Shown here: piece by piece, positions 19,620 to 29,148 of the stretch
Numbering within the stretch: the stretch's first letter is position 1
How the letters are laid out: every line of letters begins with the position of its first letter
The notes under the pieces: generated by a model
Seen by the model: the letters and a program-made list of their open reading frames with translations, nothing else
What the model was told of the DNA's origin: nothing
Databases searched by the model: none
From: Buchnera aphidicola (Brachycaudus tragopogonis)
GTDB taxonomy: Bacteria; Pseudomonadota; Gammaproteobacteria; Enterobacterales; Enterobacteriaceae
Length of the DNA: 64,000 nucleotides
Direction: 5' to 3'
NCBI RefSeq assembly: GCF_964059175.1
Contig: NZ_OZ060418.1
Span: forward strand, 496,001-560,000
Position numbers and translations under genes: made by a program

Positions 19620-19964
19620 ATGAATACTAAAAATAAACATTTATACACATATAATGAAATTGAAAAAGACAAAGAAGGATATTTAAAAAAAACAAAAGAT
19701 TGGAATATAATTTTAGCAAAAGAAATTGCTATGAAAGAAAATATTAATTTAAATTCTGATCACTGGAAAGTAATCATCTTTGTAAGAAAATTTTATTTAC
19801 AATTTAATATCACACCATCTATGAGATTGCTTATTAAAAGCATTAAAGAAGAGCTAGGAGAATCAAAAAGTAACAGCATTTATTTATTTAAACTTTTTCC
19901 TAAAGGACCAGCTCAACAAGCTAGTAAAATTGCAGGCATACCAAAACCTGTAAAATGTTTGTAA
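19620..19964 (+). CDS. tusE: sulfur relay protein TusE (DsrC family)
   Basis: TusE accepts persulfide sulfur from the TusBCD complex and hands it to MnmA for 2-thiolation of the wobble uridine of tRNA-Glu, -Lys and -Gln. The 114 residues match E. coli TusE (109): KEGYLKKTKDWN, SDHWKVIIFVRKFYLQFN, and LFPKGPAQQASKIAGIPKP. The C-terminal VKCL holds the conserved penultimate cysteine that carries the persulfide. Its tRNA-Glu(UUC) target is encoded at 50 kb. It lies alone on the plus strand between yajR and cyoE, both on the minus strand. Confidence 0.93.
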   Translation: MNTKNKHLYTYNEIEKDKEGYLKKTKDWNIILAKEIAMKENINLNSDHWKVIIFVRKFYLQFNITPSMRLLIKSIKEELGESKSNSIYLFKLFPKGPAQQASKIAGIPKPVKCL

Positions 19965-19984
19965 AAAAATTTTTTATAGAAAAT

Positions 19985-20842
19985 TTAAAATAAAAAATCT
20001 ATGGATAGAAAAAAATTAAATAAAACAACTACGACAATAGAAAAATAAAATAATTTACTTGCATTTTCTTTATTATTATATTTTTTAATATTTACACAGG
20101 CTAAAAACAGCCAATAAAAATGAATTATAGAAGATAAAAATAAAAAAGTATAACTTACATAATCTAAAAATGTTAATAACATACTAAAAAAAATAAAATT
20201 AATAATATAATAAAAAATATGTTTTTTAGTTTTTAAAATACCTTTAATTACAGGAAAAACAGGGATTTTAGCTTGTTTGTAATCTTCTATTCTTAATATA
20301 GCAATAGCATAAAAATGAGACATTTGCCAAAATATAAAAATAATAAATAATAAAAAAGAACATATATCTATGGCATCAGTAACAGCTGTGTATCCAATTA
20401 AAGATGGAGTAGAACCTGAAAAACTTCCAATCAATGTTGAATAAACTGTTCTACGCTTACATAGCAATGTATATATAATAACATAAACAAAAAAACCCAA
20501 AAATGATAAAATCATAGTGAGACTATTTACTAATATTCCTAATATAGATACACCGCACAATCCTATAAAAAAAGCAAAAATAAATACTGATACAGGAGAA
20601 AGTATTCTTTTTGATAATACTCTTTGACTTGTACGTTTCATTTTTTTATCTATATCGCAATCAATTAAATTATTAAAAACACAAGCAGAAGCAATAACTA
20701 AAGATGTACCTAAAAGAGTATAAAAAAATAAAAAAAAATTAAATATGTTATGACTTGATGCCAATAAAAAACTACCTGAAATTAAAATAATATTACCAAT
20801 AATAATACCAGGTTTAGTTATCTCTAAATAATACTTGAACAT
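19985..20842 (-). CDS. cyoE: protoheme IX farnesyltransferase (heme O synthase)
   Basis: CyoE attaches a farnesyl group to heme B, making heme O for the binuclear centre of cytochrome bo3. It is a UbiA-family membrane protein with about nine helices and 285 residues (E. coli 296). The conserved Asp-rich motif [20 protein letters not shown] near residue 70 binds the prenyl diphosphate. A second conserved block is [20 protein letters not shown]. It is the last gene of the cyoABCDE run, 17 bp after cyoD. IspA in this window supplies its farnesyl donor. Confidence 0.96.
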   Translation of the reverse strand: MFKYYLEITKPGIIIGNIILISGSFLLASSHNIFNFFLFFYTLLGTSLVIASACVFNNLIDCDIDKKMKRTSQRVLSKRILSPVSVFIFAFFIGLCGVSILGILVNSLTMILSFLGFFVYVIIYTLLCKRRTVYSTLIGSFSGSTPSLIGYTAVTDAIDICSFLLFIIFIFWQMSHFYAIAILRIEDYKQAKIPVFPVIKGILKTKKHIFYYIINFIFFSMLLTFLDYVSYTFLFLSSIIHFYWLFLACVNIKKYNNKENASKLFYFSIVVVVLFNFFLSIDFLF

Positions 20843-20859
20843 GAGTAAAATATCTTGAA

Positions 20860-21186
20860 TTAATGTAAAATCATATGATGATTTAAATTAAGCATGATCC
20901 ATACAGAACCAAAAACTATAATAAAAATTATTATCATAATAAATAATAGCGTAATAATGTTCCATTGCCCTTCTATAGTATAAAAATTTAAATGTAAAAA
21001 AAATAGAAAATGAAGAATGATTTGAGCAATGGCGCATAAAAAAATAATAATATAATTTATTTCATTAGAAAATATTTTTTGCATAACTACAAAAAACGGT
21101 AAAACTGTTAATACTATAGACAACACAAAACCTAATAAATAAGATTTAATTTCTTTATCAATATTGAACATAATAAAATGTTGCAT
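20860..21186 (-). CDS. cyoD: cytochrome bo3 ubiquinol oxidase subunit IV
   Basis: CyoD is a small three-helix subunit that helps assemble the oxidase around CyoB. From ATG 21186 it has 108 residues (E. coli 109). The matched blocks are [21 protein letters not shown], the helix 2 segment [15 protein letters not shown], and the C-terminus [16 protein letters not shown], close to E. coli GSIWIMWNLNYNMMMH. The ORF can be extended 22 codons upstream, but those codons overlap cyoC in another frame. The chosen ATG shares one base with the cyoC stop (TAATG), a typical coupled junction. Confidence 0.93.
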   Translation of the reverse strand: MQHFIMFNIDKEIKSYLLGFVLSIVLTVLPFFVVMQKIFSNEINYIIIFLCAIAQIILHFLFFLHLNFYTIEGQWNIITLLFIMIIIFIIVFGSVWIMLNLNHHMILH

Positions 21187-21803
21187 TAAAGAACTCCATT
21201 TAAATATACCAAAGTAAAAACACAAATCCATATAATATCTAAAAAATGCCAAAATAAACTAAAACATAAAATTCGAGTACAAACAGAATTAGTCAAACCT
21301 AATATTTTAATTTGATAAATAATTGATAGTATAAAAATTAAACCGAAAAAAATATGAATTCCATGAGTTCCTACAAGAGTAAAAAAAATAGAAAAAAATG
21401 CATTTTGATCAGGACCAAAACATTTTTTTATAAGTTCGTAAAATTCATTGATTTCCATAAATAAAAAAATAAATCCTAAACAAAAAGTTATTATTAAACA
21501 TGAATATATCATCTTAATATTTTTTTTATTCATACTTATAATAATAAAACCACAGGATAAAGAACTTAACAATAACAAAAATGTTTCTAATAAAATAGAA
21601 TGTAAATTAAAAATTTTACTACTAATTAAATCAATAGATATACTAGAAGAAATAATTGCATAAACAGCAAATAAAACTGCAAACATGATGCAATCACTCA
21701 TCAAATATATCCAAAAACCAAATAATTTATTATTTCTTGATTTATAATTTTCTACATCAAAATCAACTTTTGAAAATATATTATTCTTTTTCTGATCTAT
21801 CAT
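21186..21803 (-). CDS. cyoC: cytochrome bo3 ubiquinol oxidase subunit III
   Basis: CyoC is the five-helix subunit III of the heme-copper oxidase. From ATG 21803 it has 205 residues (E. coli 204). Conserved blocks are [53 protein letters not shown] and [20 protein letters not shown]. The ORF could begin ten codons earlier, but the chosen ATG overlaps the cyoB stop by 4 nt (ATGA), matching the coupling seen elsewhere in this operon and the family length. Confidence 0.95.
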   Translation of the reverse strand: MIDQKKNNIFSKVDFDVENYKSRNNKLFGFWIYLMSDCIMFAVLFAVYAIISSSISIDLISSKIFNLHSILLETFLLLLSSLSCGFIIISMNKKNIKMIYSCLIITFCLGFIFLFMEINEFYELIKKCFGPDQNAFFSIFFTLVGTHGIHIFFGLIFILSIIYQIKILGLTNSVCTRILCFSLFWHFLDIIWICVFTLVYLNGVL

Positions 21804-23800
21804 TTTAAACCTGCTTTTCGAATATTTTCCCAATACTTACACTCAATTTTTTTTATATCTGCTACTGATATAGTATATTCATGATTTTCATTAATACTTT
21901 TTGCAATTAAAGTAATAACAATCGCAAAAAAAGATACAAAACATAACCAAGTAATATGCCATACTGCCGAAAAACCAAATAATAATGAAAAAATACTTAT
22001 TAAAAAACCTAATCCTGTATTTTTAGGAACATGAATATCATGATAATTAGTATAATCAATCATTTTTTGTATGTGATGAACATCTTTGTTTTTTTGTTTG
22101 TTTTTCCAAAAGTGATCTCTATCCTTAATTAAAGGAATAATAGCAAAATTATATATTGGAGCAGGTGAAGAAACAGACCATTCTAAAGTTCTGCCATTCC
22201 AAGGATCTCCAGTTAAATCTAAATTATATTTTCGATCTCTGATTGAAATAAAAAATTGTATTATTTGGCATACTATTCCAATTCCAATTAAACAAGCTCC
22301 AATAGCAGCAATACATAGTAAAAAATGAAATTCAGAATCAATATTCTGACTTAAACGACGAGTCATACCCATTAAACCTAAAAAATATAAAGGTAAAAAA
22401 GCAATTAAAAAACCGATAATCCAAAACCAAAAAGCACGTTTTCCCCATTTTTCATTTAAAATAAATCCAAATAGTTTAGGAAACCAATAATTAATACCTG
22501 CAAAACAACCAAAAACTACTCCACCAATAATAACATTATGAAAATGTGCAACTAAAAATAAACTGTTATGTAAAATAAAATCAGCAGGAGGAACTGATAG
22601 CAATACACCCGTCATCCCACCAATAGAAAAAGTTACTAAAAAACCTAATGTCCATAACATGGAAGAATGCATAACAATACGACCTTGATACATTGTAAAC
22701 AACCAATTAAAAATTTTTACTCCAGTAGGAATCGCTATAATCATAGTAGTGATTCCAAAAAAAGAATTAATATTTGCCCCAGCACCCATAGTAAAAAAAT
22801 GATGAAGCCACACAATAAAAGATAAAATAGTAATTGAAAAAGTAGCCCATACTAAAGATACATAACCAAATAAACGTTTTTGAGAAAAAGTTGCTACTAT
22901 TTCTGAAAATACTCCGAATACTGGCAGTACTAAAATATAAACTTCTGGATGACCCCAAATCCATATTAAATTGACATACATCATTGCATTTCCACCTAAA
23001 TCGTTAGTAAAAAAATGAAAATTAAAATAACGATCTAAAGTTAATAATATTAAAGTCATAGTTAAAACTGGAAATGAAATAACAATAAGAATATTTGTAC
23101 ATAAAGAAGTCCAGGTAAAAACTGGCATTTTGAAAAAAGACATACCAGGAGCTCTCATATTTAAAATTGTTACTAAAAAATTAATTCCTGTTAATGTTGT
23201 TCCAATACCAGAAATTTGTAGGCTCCAAATCCAATAATCAACTCCCACACCCGAACTATATTGAATACCAGATAAAGGAGGATAAGCCAACCAACCTGTT
23301 TGTGCGAATTCTCCTATTCCTAAAGATAAAGTAAGTAACACTGCGCTACTAGCGTTTAACCAAAAACTTAAATTGTTTAAAAAAGGAAAAGCTACATCAC
23401 GTGCTCCAATTTGAAGCGGTACAACTAAGTTCATTAAACCTATTACAAGAGGCATGGCTACAAAGAAAATCATTATTACACCATGTGCTGTAAATATTTG
23501 ATCATAATGATGAGGTGGTAAAAATCCTTTATAACCAGATGATGCTATAACCTGTTGTGTACGCATAAGCATTGCGTCAACAAAACCTCGAAATAACATA
23601 ATAAAAGCAAGTATCCCATACATAATAGATATTTTTTTATGATCTACTGTAGTGAACCATTCAGACCACAGATAATTCCATTTTCTATAATACGTAATAC
23701 CTAATACAAGAGATAATGCAATAATAATAATACCAATATAAGTAACCATTATAATTGGTTCATGATAAGGTATAACGTCAAATGTCAATTTTCCAAACAT
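21800..23800 (-). CDS. cyoB: cytochrome bo3 ubiquinol oxidase subunit I
   Basis: CyoB is the catalytic subunit. It oxidises ubiquinol, reduces oxygen to water, and pumps protons across the inner membrane. The 666 residues match E. coli CyoB (663) closely. Heme and copper ligands are visible: [10 protein letters not shown] (low-spin heme), WGHPEVYI (CuB His with the cross-linked Tyr), HHFFT (two CuB His) and AHFHNV (high- and low-spin heme His). The quinol-site residues RGFVDA and HYDQIF are also present. I chose ATG 23800 ([10 protein letters not shown]. coli MFGKLSLDA); the upstream in-frame start lies inside cyoA. A strong AGGTGGAG lies 10 nt ahead. This is the only terminal oxidase in the window. 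Confidence 0.98.
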   Translation of the reverse strand: MFGKLTFDVIPYHEPIIMVTYIGIIIIALSLVLGITYYRKWNYLWSEWFTTVDHKKISIMYGILAFIMLFRGFVDAMLMRTQQVIASSGYKGFLPPHHYDQIFTAHGVIMIFFVAMPLVIGLMNLVVPLQIGARDVAFPFLNNLSFWLNASSAVLLTLSLGIGEFAQTGWLAYPPLSGIQYSSGVGVDYWIWSLQISGIGTTLTGINFLVTILNMRAPGMSFFKMPVFTWTSLCTNILIVISFPVLTMTLILLTLDRYFNFHFFTNDLGGNAMMYVNLIWIWGHPEVYILVLPVFGVFSEIVATFSQKRLFGYVSLVWATFSITILSFIVWLHHFFTMGAGANINSFFGITTMIIAIPTGVKIFNWLFTMYQGRIVMHSSMLWTLGFLVTFSIGGMTGVLLSVPPADFILHNSLFLVAHFHNVIIGGVVFGCFAGINYWFPKLFGFILNEKWGKRAFWFWIIGFLIAFLPLYFLGLMGMTRRLSQNIDSEFHFLLCIAAIGACLIGIGIVCQIIQFFISIRDRKYNLDLTGDPWNGRTLEWSVSSPAPIYNFAIIPLIKDRDHFWKNKQKNKDVHHIQKMIDYTNYHDIHVPKNTGLGFLISIFSLLFGFSAVWHITWLCFVSFFAIVITLIAKSINENHEYTISVADIKKIECKYWENIRKAGLK

Positions 23801-23804
23801 TTTA

Positions 23805-24725
23805 TTATTTCTCCACCTTAGCATTTTTTATTAAAATTTTATTAATAGGATATGAATGTATATTTTGAATAGTTTTTATAGAATATTTATTGATAATATG
23901 ATTAAATAAATCTTCTTTAACATTAGAAAAATATTCTACAGGATGATTATCATTTGGCATAGATATTGTATTAAAAATCTTCATTGTATTTAATACTTTA
24001 GAAGACGTTTTAATTTTTTTCAACCAATTCAAAAAAATATCATTTTGTAGCACAGATATTGCAGAAAACTTCATGTTAGAAAACCCTCGACCACTGTAAT
24101 TAGATGATATACCTTTATATTCTCCTGGACTATTAGAAATTAAATTTAAAGTTGTTGCCATACCAGGCATAGCATATATTTGACTTCCTAAAGCAGGAAT
24201 AAAAAAAGAATTCATAACAGAATTAGAAGTAATGCGAAACAATACAGGTCTATTCACGGGAAACATAATTTCATTAATTGTTGCAACATGATAATCTGGA
24301 TAAATAAATAACCATTTCCAATCTAAAGCAATAGCATCTATTTTAATAGGTTTATAAAAAGATGCTATAGATTTTTTTGGTTCTAATTTATGAGTATAAT
24401 TCCAAGATAAAAATGCTAAAAAAGAAATAATTAAAATAGGAATCGTCCAAACAACTATTTCTATTTTTTTTGAATCACACCAATTAGGCTTATATATCTG
24501 ATTTGTATTAGTTGCACGATACTTAATCGAAAAATAAATAGTCATAAAAATTACAGGAATAACAACTAATAACATCATAAAAAATGATATAGAAATTAAA
24601 GAACATTCTTCTATAGCAATTAATCCATGAGGTTTTAATAAAAAACTATCGCATCCATTCAGTCCAAAAAACGTTAAAATTAATAATAATATTTTAAAGA
24701 AATTGTTATAGTTTAAAAAACTCAT
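23805..24725 (-). CDS. cyoA: cytochrome bo3 ubiquinol oxidase subunit II (lipoprotein)
   Basis: CyoA is the membrane-anchored subunit II with a periplasmic cupredoxin-like domain that lacks the CuA copper site, as in all quinol oxidases. It has 306 residues (E. coli 315). A signal peptide ends in the lipobox LNGC near residue 25, followed by two membrane helices and the periplasmic domain with [18 protein letters not shown] and [21 protein letters not shown]. The C-terminal extension of E. coli, rich in His and Met, is replaced by a short lysine-rich tail. An SD-like GAGG lies 9-12 nt before the ATG. It opens the cyoABCDE operon and is divergent from bolA across a 259-bp spacer. Confidence 0.96.
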   Translation of the reverse strand: MSFLNYNNFFKILLLILTFFGLNGCDSFLLKPHGLIAIEECSLISISFFMMLLVVIPVIFMTIYFSIKYRATNTNQIYKPNWCDSKKIEIVVWTIPILIISFLAFLSWNYTHKLEPKKSIASFYKPIKIDAIALDWKWLFIYPDYHVATINEIMFPVNRPVLFRITSNSVMNSFFIPALGSQIYAMPGMATTLNLISNSPGEYKGISSNYSGRGFSNMKFSAISVLQNDIFLNWLKKIKTSSKVLNTMKIFNTISMPNDNHPVEYFSNVKEDLFNHIINKYSIKTIQNIHSYPINKILIKNAKVEK

Positions 24726-24909
24726 TTAAAAAACCTCAATATATAATATATTATTAGATAATATTAATTAAAAGATTAAAAAAATACTGTAAAATATTTT
24801 TTAAAAATTATAATTTTTATTATATTTAATAATTTTTGAAACAATTGAATTATTTTTGAAAAATTGATAAAATTTAAAACATAAAACTATTTTTTTAAAA
24901 TAAAATTTC

Positions 24910-24940
24910 TTGACAATATTAAAATTAAAAAAACTATAAT
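24910..24940 (+). promoter_or_regulatory. candidate sigma-70 promoter of bolA
   Basis: The divergent 259-bp spacer between cyoA and bolA (24726-24984) is nearly all A+T but contains a perfect TTGACA (24910-24915) and a perfect TATAAT (24935-24940). The spacer between them is 19 bp, longer than the optimum of 17. It points toward bolA, whose start is 45 bp downstream. I did not find an equally good match toward cyoA. Confidence 0.55.
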
Positions 24941-24984
24941 ATCACCTTAAAAAAATTCAATTAAACAGGAAACAATTCCATTTA

Positions 24985-25287
24985 ATGATTCTAGATAAAA
25001 TAAAAAAACGCTTAACTTCTGAAATGAATATAAGTTTTATTTCTATTCAAGACCATAGCTCACTTCATAAGCATTTACAACAAGGTTTAACACATTTACA
25101 GATAATCATTATTAGCGACGATTTTATTAATAAAACATTTATAAATAGACATCGTATTATTTTTTCAATTTTATCAAAAATAACAAAAGAAAAAATATAT
25201 TCAATAACATTGTATACTTATACACTTATTGAATGGGATTACAAAAAAAATAAAAAAATCATTATTACTAATTGTTTAAAAAAATAA
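24985..25287 (+). CDS. bolA: BolA family protein
   Basis: BolA proteins partner with monothiol glutaredoxins in iron-sulfur cluster trafficking; in E. coli BolA also acts as a stress-responsive regulator of cell shape. The protein has 100 residues (E. coli 105). It shows the family pattern with SSLHKHLQQGLTHLQIIIIS, where E. coli has a similar His-rich loop, then FINKTFINRHRIIFSILSK and the C-terminal HTYT-like LYTYTLIEWD. Conservation is moderate and centred on the RHR/I motif. Its position directly before tig is the E. coli arrangement, which makes the call firm. Confidence 0.92.
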   Translation: MILDKIKKRLTSEMNISFISIQDHSSLHKHLQQGLTHLQIIIISDDFINKTFINRHRIIFSILSKITKEKIYSITLYTYTLIEWDYKKNKKIIITNCLKK

Positions 25288-25457
25288 GATAAATATCTAA
25301 AACCTACTAATAATAATTTATAAAAATATATTTTCGCAAAAAAAATCAAGAATAACTGTTTGGTATAAAACATTAATATAAAAAAATATTGCTAAAAATT
25401 TTTAAAATATAGAATCTCTAAAAGATATTGATAAAAATAATTTTTGAGGTAATAAAA

Positions 25458-26789
25458 ATGAAATTTTTTATGGAAAAAAACAAAGATGCAGGTCATCGTG
25501 TTACAATTAACATTCCTAAAGATACTGTTAATTATGCAATGATTACAGAACTGACAAAAATTAGTAAAAAAACGAACATTAATGGATTTAGAAAAGGAAA
25601 AATTCCCCTTAAAATCGTACAAGAAAAATATGGTGAAACAGTTTATTATGATGTATTTAAAGAACTAATGCAAAAATTTTTTTATGAATTTATTAAAAAA
25701 GAAAAAATAAAAATTATTGGTTTTCCAAAATATTATATGCATCAACAGCAAGATAAAAAAAAAGAAGATTTTGAGTATTCTGTGGTCTATGAACTATATC
25801 CAAAATTTGAAATAAAAGATATTAAATTCATCAAAGCAACAAAAATCAATGTAAAAATTACCGATGATGATATCAAAAAAAAAATAGCAGAATATACAAC
25901 AAATAATAGTCTTTGGAAAACAGTTAATGGACCAATTAAAGCCTATGATCGTATAACTATTGACTATAGTGTTTATGAAAAAAGAAAAAAAATAGATAAA
26001 TTTGATAGAAAGAACACAATATTTATTGCATCTAATAACACACTTTTATCTATTTTAAATCATAAGATAATAAATCATTATATTAATGATATTATATTTT
26101 TTAAAATAAAATTTCATTCATTTCATCCAGAAAAAGAATTACAAAATAAAGACATAACATTTAAAATTAAAATAATACGCATTGAGAAAAAAGAACCAAC
26201 AGAATTAGAAAAGACTCAAACAAGCAATCAAAAAAAAGTATTAAGCGAACTATATTATAAAAATATAAAAGATAATATTAACGCTCAGATCAATAAAACA
26301 ACTCAAACATACTTAGAAAAACAAATCATAGAAGAAATAATCAAAAAAAAATCTATATTAATACCTCCAATTTTGTTAACAGAAGAAGTAGAAATTTTAT
26401 ATCAACAAAAAAAAGAAGAATACAAAAAATACAATCATAATATCTTAGAAAGAGAATATTATAGAAATCTTCATGTACAAGCGAAAAAAAGATTATATAT
26501 TAAAATAATTATAGAAAAAATTATTTCTGAAAATCAATTTATAGAAAATGAAAAAAATATGCAAAAATTAATTAAAGAAATATCTTTAAACTATAAAAAA
26601 CCATTAGAAATTATTCATTTATATAATAAAAATAAAAATTTAAAGAATACAATAAAAAGCATTGACTTAGAAAATCAAGCTATACGTTGGCTTATAAAAA
26701 ATATTGAAATCACTAAAAAAAATTGGACTTTTGACGAATATATAAATTATAAATGGGAAAATAATGAAGAAGATTTTATAGAATGTTAA
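25458..26789 (+). CDS. tig: trigger factor, PPIase domain degenerate
   Basis: Trigger factor binds the ribosome near L23 and shields nascent chains. From ATG 25458 it has 443 residues (E. coli 432). The ribosome-binding signature near residue 44 is kept as NGFRKGKIPLKIVQEKYGET (E. coli DGFRKGKVPMNIV). The middle FKBP-type PPIase domain begins recognisably (DRITIDYSVY) but the substrate-pocket stretch with GQGRMIPGFEDGI in E. coli is replaced by ASNNTLLSILNHKI, so isomerase activity is doubtful. The C-terminal chaperone arms are lysine-rich but alignable (YKKPLEIIHLYNKNKNLKNT, LENQAIRWLI). An SD GAGGT precedes the chosen ATG; an upstream in-frame start adds ten unmatched residues. Confidence 0.93.
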   Translation: MKFFMEKNKDAGHRVTINIPKDTVNYAMITELTKISKKTNINGFRKGKIPLKIVQEKYGETVYYDVFKELMQKFFYEFIKKEKIKIIGFPKYYMHQQQDKKKEDFEYSVVYELYPKFEIKDIKFIKATKINVKITDDDIKKKIAEYTTNNSLWKTVNGPIKAYDRITIDYSVYEKRKKIDKFDRKNTIFIASNNTLLSILNHKIINHYINDIIFFKIKFHSFHPEKELQNKDITFKIKIIRIEKKEPTELEKTQTSNQKKVLSELYYKNIKDNINAQINKTTQTYLEKQIIEEIIKKKSILIPPILLTEEVEILYQQKKEEYKKYNHNILEREYYRNLHVQAKKRLYIKIIIEKIISENQFIENEKNMQKLIKEISLNYKKPLEIIHLYNKNKNLKNTIKSIDLENQAIRWLIKNIEITKKNWTFDEYINYKWENNEEDFIEC

Positions 26790-26934
26790 AAGTATTCACT
26801 TCGAATGTTTTCCTTAAAAACTTAAAATTTTTTTAATATATTCATATTTTCATTTAAAATTGTCATATAATATAAAAAAATCATTAAATAAAATATTTAT
26901 TTTTCAAAAAAATAAGTATTTTTGGGAATAAAAA

Positions 26935-27558
26935 ATGTTACATAGTCATAGTAAAAAAAATATTAAAAATTCTTATTCAACGTTAATTCCAATGGTCATC
27001 GAACAACATTCCAGAGGAGAGCGTTCATATGACATATATTCACGACTATTAAAAGAGCGAATCATTTTTATAACAGGTACCATTGAAGATGGTATGGCAA
27101 ATAATATTGTAGCTCAAATATTATTTTTAGAAGCTGAAAACCCAAAAAAAGATATATTTTTATATATTAATTCTCCAGGAGGTGTTATTACATCAGGCAT
27201 GTCTATTTATGACACGATGCAATTTGTTAAACCAGATATTAGTACTATTTGTATAGGACAAGCATGTTCTATGGCAGCTTTATTATTAACATCTGGCAAA
27301 AAAGGAAAAAGATTTTGTTTGCCGAATTCAAAAGTTATGATCCATCAGCCATTAGGTGGATATCAAGGACAAGCTTCAGATATTGCAATTCACGCACGAG
27401 AAATAACGAAAACGAAAAAAAAATTAAATAAATTAATGTCATATCACACTGGTCAATCTATAAAAAAAATAAATAAAGATACGGAACGTGATTGTTTTTT
27501 ATCATCAGATGAATCTATTAAATACGGATTAATTGATTCTCTTTTAACTCATCGTTAA
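26935..27558 (+). CDS. clpP: ATP-dependent Clp protease proteolytic subunit
   Basis: ClpP forms a double heptameric ring with serine-protease sites inside and degrades proteins fed in by ClpX. The 207 residues match E. coli in length and sequence. The catalytic triad is visible: Ser in [11 protein letters not shown], His in [17 protein letters not shown], and Asp in [11 protein letters not shown]. The N-terminal loop [20 protein letters not shown] is also conserved. The start of E. coli ClpP is a propeptide; here the first residues are similarly variable. It lies 145 bp after tig and 120 bp before clpX, as in E. coli. Confidence 0.98.
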   Translation: MLHSHSKKNIKNSYSTLIPMVIEQHSRGERSYDIYSRLLKERIIFITGTIEDGMANNIVAQILFLEAENPKKDIFLYINSPGGVITSGMSIYDTMQFVKPDISTICIGQACSMAALLLTSGKKGKRFCLPNSKVMIHQPLGGYQGQASDIAIHAREITKTKKKLNKLMSYHTGQSIKKINKDTERDCFLSSDESIKYGLIDSLLTHR

Positions 27559-27678
27559 TAAAATATCGAAGTCATATATCTTTTATAGCATATTCTATTT
27601 TTTAAAAAATACATAGAAAAATCTATTTACTCAAAAAATATAAAAAAATTGTAATCAGCGTACAAAAGAGGTTAAAGC

Positions 27679-28965
27679 ATGACAGATAAGAGTAAAGATG
27701 ATTCTAAAAAACTTCTTTATTGCTCTTTTTGTGGAAAAAATCAAAAAGAAGTAAAAAAATTAATAGCTGGTCCAACAGTGTATATATGTGATGAATGTAT
27801 AAGATTATGTAATGATATTATCACTGAAGAAACTATCACAAATAGAACAACAGAACAAGATAATAAAATCAATTATTTACCTACACCACAAGAAATTAAA
27901 AAACATCTTGATAATTATGTAGTTGGACAAGATTATACAAAAAAAGTATTGTCTGTGGCTGTTTATAATCATTATAAGCGTCTTCGCAACTTTAATAAAA
28001 ATACAGATTCAGTTGAACTAGGTAAAAGTAACATTTTATTAATCGGACCCACTGGTAGTGGTAAAACATTATTAGCCCAAACTTTAGCTAAATTATTAGA
28101 TGTACCATTTACTATTGCTGATGCAACTACTCTAACTGAAGCAGGATATGTAGGAGAAGATGTTGAAAACGTTATACAAAAACTATTACAAAAATGCAAG
28201 TATAATGTAAAAAAAGCAGAATTAGGTATTATTTATATAGATGAAATAGATAAAATTTCAAGAAAATCTGATAATCCTTCTATTACTAGAGATGTATCTG
28301 GAGAAGGAGTTCAACAAGCTTTATTAAAATTAATTGAAGGAACGCTAGCGTCTGTCCCCCCTCAAGGAGGTCGAAAACATCCACAACAAGAATTTTTACA
28401 AGTCAATACTTCAAATATTTTATTTATCTGTGCAGGTGCATTTTCAGAATTATCTAAAATTATTTCTAAAAGGCTTAGTACGCGAACAGAAATAGGTTTT
28501 AACGCTACTATTAAGAAATCCAAACAAGAAATATCAGAAGATTCATTATTAAAAAAAGTACAGCCTAAAGATTTAATAAAATTTGGATTAATTCCAGAGT
28601 TTATTGGTCGTTTACCAATTATTGCTATATTAAATGAATTAACCGAAGATGCATTAGTTAAAATACTCTGCCAACCTAAAAACGCTTTAATTAAACAATA
28701 TCAAACATTATTTCATTTAGAAAAAGTAGAACTTGAATTTGACAAAAAATCTATCACAGCCATTGCAAAAAAAGCACTGAATAAAAAAACAGGTGCAAGA
28801 GGACTAAGATCTATTATTGAAAATGTTTTATTAGATATTATGTATGAATTACCATCTATGATTAATGTAGAAAAAGTATCAATTAACGAATCAGTAATTC
28901 ATTCTAATACATCGCCAAAAATAATATATGGAAAAAACAAATCAAAAAAAGCATCAGGTGAATAA
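27679..28965 (+). CDS. clpX: ATP-dependent Clp protease ATP-binding subunit ClpX
   Basis: ClpX is the hexameric AAA+ unfoldase that selects substrates for ClpP. It has 428 residues (E. coli 424). The N-terminal zinc-binding domain carries four cysteines ([10 protein letters not shown] and [10 protein letters not shown]). Walker A is [15 protein letters not shown], Walker B is [13 protein letters not shown], and sensor motifs follow in [10 protein letters not shown] and [10 protein letters not shown]. The ClpP-docking IGF loop is kept as EIGFNATIK, so pairing with ClpP is expected. A GAGG ribosome-binding sequence lies 7-10 nt ahead of the ATG. Confidence 0.98.
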   Translation: MTDKSKDDSKKLLYCSFCGKNQKEVKKLIAGPTVYICDECIRLCNDIITEETITNRTTEQDNKINYLPTPQEIKKHLDNYVVGQDYTKKVLSVAVYNHYKRLRNFNKNTDSVELGKSNILLIGPTGSGKTLLAQTLAKLLDVPFTIADATTLTEAGYVGEDVENVIQKLLQKCKYNVKKAELGIIYIDEIDKISRKSDNPSITRDVSGEGVQQALLKLIEGTLASVPPQGGRKHPQQEFLQVNTSNILFICAGAFSELSKIISKRLSTRTEIGFNATIKKSKQEISEDSLLKKVQPKDLIKFGLIPEFIGRLPIIAILNELTEDALVKILCQPKNALIKQYQTLFHLEKVELEFDKKSITAIAKKALNKKTGARGLRSIIENVLLDIMYELPSMINVEKVSINESVIHSNTSPKIIYGKNKSKKASGE

Positions 28966-29029
28966 AAAAAGACATCCGATGATCTAAAAAATAAAAAAAC
29001 ACTTTTTTTATTTTGTCAAACACTTAACA

Positions 29030-29054
29030 TTAAATATTAAGCGACTATCCCGAT
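29030..29054 (+). promoter_or_regulatory. sigma-32-like heat-shock promoter of lon
   Basis: TTAAAT (29030-29035) and CCCGAT (29049-29054, followed by ATAC) are 13 bp apart. Compared from memory with the E. coli lon heat-shock promoter (TTGAAT, then 13 bp, then CCCCATATAC), the spacing is identical, with one mismatch in each element. The start of the leader after it (TTGAC against TGAC) also aligns. This G+C-bearing island stands out in an otherwise A+T spacer. Confidence 0.65.
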
Positions 29055-29148
29055 ATACTTGACTAATGATAGATGTAACTGCATTTTTTATTACATCTTG
29101 CAGTTTTAAATAAATAATAGCGGAAATTTTCAACTAAGAGAGAGCTCT

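Noticed and set aside
24726..24909. A distinct promoter for cyoA in the divergent spacer
   Set aside because: Many TATAAT-like hexamers occur by chance, and none has a convincing -35 partner.
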